From NCBI RefSeq assembly GCF_000964405.1, contig NZ_BANE01000050.1:50671-114670 (forward strand): DNA of 64,000 nt, written 5' to 3'. Below, in pieces: positions 62,297-64,000 of this stretch. This DNA is from Novacetimonas hansenii JCM 7643. GTDB lineage: Bacteria > Pseudomonadota > Alphaproteobacteria > Acetobacterales > Acetobacteraceae. The notes beneath the pieces were generated by a model that saw nothing but the letters and a program-made list of their open reading frames with translations, made no database searches and had not been told where the DNA came from. The position numbers were made by a program, and so were the translations under genes. Positions within the stretch are counted from its first letter, which is position 1. Each line of letters opens with the position of its first letter.

Positions 62297-63466
62297 TCAC
62301 TCTGCTTTTCTGTGGGTAACCAGATAGAAAGCGCTCAGAATGACAATCAGAGCGCTCATCCAGAAATTGGCTTTCAGCCCGAAATGATCGACTATCGTAC
62401 CTCCAAGACTTGAACCAACCGCAATGGCAACCTGTGCGGTAAAGGTAAACATGGCGGCTGCAGCTTCCGAATGCTCGGTCTCGATACTGCGGTGCCAGGT
62501 ATTCAGGCACAGTGGCAGAGCTCACCAGGCGATTGCCCAGAGAAGAATGAGCACCGTTTCAAACTTCGGAAAGATCAGCAGCACCGGCAGGAGCAGAAAA
62601 GGTATTGCCAGCGATATTTTCGAGACAAAAAGCGTTGCTTTGAGATTATTTTCCAGAAAGCGGCTGGCCACGAGGTTAGAAGCAAACCCGATAGCACCAT
62701 AAGCCAATAACAAGACCGTCACAGCCGCCGAAGGAATGCCTGCTTCGTGGATGAGAGGGGTCAGGTAAGTATAAGATGCGAAATGTGCCGCAAAAACAGC
62801 GGCAATCATAACGATACTTTTCCGTGCTTCGGGTAGCCTGACGAATGCTTTGAAGTCAGTAAACCGCACATGGCTTTCCGCTGGAATAGTTGGAAGCATT
62901 CTCCACTGCATAAGTAAAGCGGCAATGGCAATGATTGCGGCAGCCACGAATGCACCGCGCCAGGAAGAGTATTCTGCCACAAGAGATCCCATTGGAACCC
63001 CCAGGATCATGGCTGCTGTGACCCCTGCGAAAACAGCCGCGGCTGCCGTATGCGCTTTTTGCTTGGCAACGAGTTCTACTGCAACAGAAAGGCCCATCGC
63101 CCAGAATGCGCCAAGACTGATACCGACCAGTGCCCGACTGAGCAGCATCACTGCAAATGTCGGTGCCAGGGTGGCAATAAGGCAACCTGCCAGCAGAATA
63201 AGGGAGAGCCATAAAATAATCCTGCGACGATCCGTGCGCCCTGAAAAAAGCATGACCCCAGGAGCAGAAAGCGCTGCCATCATGCCCGGAACGGTCATGG
63301 TAAGCCCTGCCGTTCCAGGAGTTACAGAAAATGTTCTCGAAATATCAGGCAGGATACCTACGGGAAGAAATTCGGTGGTGACGGACGCAAATGATCCCAA
63401 CGCCAGAGACAGGACGGCCAGTCTCTGGCGAGCAGGTGAAAGCTCCCGAGCAATCAAATGCTGCAT
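62297..63466 (-). pseudogene. MFS transporter (DHA1 type) interrupted by one in-frame TGA
   Basis: Twelve-helix exporter of the DHA1 group, similar to sugar or purine efflux proteins: SVTTEFLPVGILPDISRTF in helix 1, MFSGRTDRRRIILWL with motif A, LLSRALVGISLGAFWAM with the RALxG motif. The frame from 63466 stops at 62522-62524 after 314 codons ending WAIAW. Reading through that TGA, the same frame continues for about 74 codons (ALPLCLNTWHRSIETEHSEA, MFTFTAQVAIAVGSSLGGTI, ALIVILSAFYLVT) to the true stop at 62297. Relatives have Gly at the stop position, so a GGA to TGA change would explain it. The rest of the gene is intact. Confidence 0.8.
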
Positions 63467-64000
63467 GATGGGAGCCTTTTTTCTGAAATTTCATGTTGCA
63501 AAAATATACTCCAACATTTCACACCAATAATACAAACAAAAATTAATGTATTATTTTCTGAACATAAAGTAATTATATTCATTTATGGTGACCATTTCCA
63601 TATGAACTCAGATAGGACCAATCCATACGATGTGGATACAGCCTTGGCTTTTTTTAGAGATTTTCCTGTCTTAAAATCGAAGGGTTTGCATGACTATAGA
63701 GTTTTTTATCAAAATGTTTGTGAGTAAATTTCAGCAATGAATGACTATTAATTCTATCCCCCTCATGAAATACTCTAGTGTATGAAGTGGTTCGGAAAAT
63801 CTCGGATTTTTTACGAAAGAAGAAAGATAATCGCCCTCACATCTGGCGTGATGGCGAGTTGTCTGATCGGTGCAGAGACAGACCGCATGCACTTACCTGA
63901 CAGGAGGTCTTCCATGACGGATCAGAATTCCCAAACTTTGAGACTCATTTTCCCTCAGAGCCTGATCCGAAAGTTTTTGAACAATACCAGCCTGTTGTGA
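63467..64000. other. AT-rich right end with two short uncertain ORFs
   Basis: No recognised complete gene. A 41-codon frame (63602-63727, MNSDRTNPYDVDTALAFF...) looks somewhat coding-like but has no family I know. A 28-codon frame (63914-64000) has an ideal CAGGAGG site and begins MTDQNSQTLRLIFPQ, which resembles the first residues of some arginase-family proteins, but then turns into unrelated text and stops at the window edge. It may be another truncated gene. Confidence 0.35.

Overview
The window looks like an accessory, catabolism-rich part of an alphaproteobacterial chromosome. Moderate-to-high GC, many TonB-dependent receptors (TBDTs), and the mix of catabolic enzymes and insertion-sequence scraps fit an acetic acid bacterium (Acetobacteraceae, perhaps Komagataeibacter/Gluconacetobacter-like). 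That placement is inference from gene style, not from a marker gene. I saw no rRNA, tRNA or CRISPR array.

Left part (0.2-11.4 kb). A zinc-starvation pair (ZigA-type GTPase and a DUF1826 protein) diverges from a perfect Zur-type palindrome. Next come a DapA-superfamily aldolase, a frameshifted EamA exporter with its divergent MocR-type regulator, an IS1595 scrap, a Gfo/Idh/MocA oxidoreductase overlapping a UPF0303 gene, and a TetR-controlled isochorismatase-fold hydrolase plus DHA2 efflux pair with two visible operators.

Organosulfur block (11.6-25.3 kb). It holds an aldo/keto reductase, an Rrf2 regulator, a TauD-type dioxygenase, a rhodanese, the SsuABC sulfonate importer, the SsuD monooxygenase, a nitroreductase-fold flavoprotein, then a visibly AT-richer trio: a TBDT with a His/Met-rich N terminus and SoxC/SoxD-like subunits without other Sox genes. 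Together they suggest import of organosulfur compounds, desulfonation to sulfite, and oxidation of a sulfur intermediate in the periplasm.

Nicotinate block (25.7-36.6 kb). nicC-nicX-nicF-nicE-nicD-nicT-nicR lie in one leftward series, which takes 6-hydroxynicotinate to fumarate via maleamate. An NCS1 transporter follows, and a divergent TBDT sits where Pseudomonas has the NicP porin. The first enzyme, nicotinate dehydrogenase, is not in the window.

Amide/amino-compound block (36.8-54.6 kb). Around one LysR gene lie, leftward, a class II aldolase-like protein, omega-transaminase, GhrA-like reductase, TBDT, DUF3311 protein, two amidases, an aldehyde dehydrogenase, an APH-fold kinase and an M20 amidohydrolase. 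Rightward are a sodium:solute symporter and a second class III PLP enzyme resembling phospho-lyases. I read this as one regulon for an amide-linked amino or hydroxyamino compound, possibly through a phosphorylated amino alcohol. It is the best candidate for an undescribed pathway here.

Right end (54.6-64 kb). This is a redox and efflux region showing decay: a broken RibD-C reductase, LysR, cupin, EthD protein, Bcr/CflA efflux pump, zinc alcohol dehydrogenase, a palindromic repeat of about 104 bases, two aldo/keto reductases, fused fragments of two opposed oxidoreductase genes, and an MFS gene stopped by one in-frame TGA.
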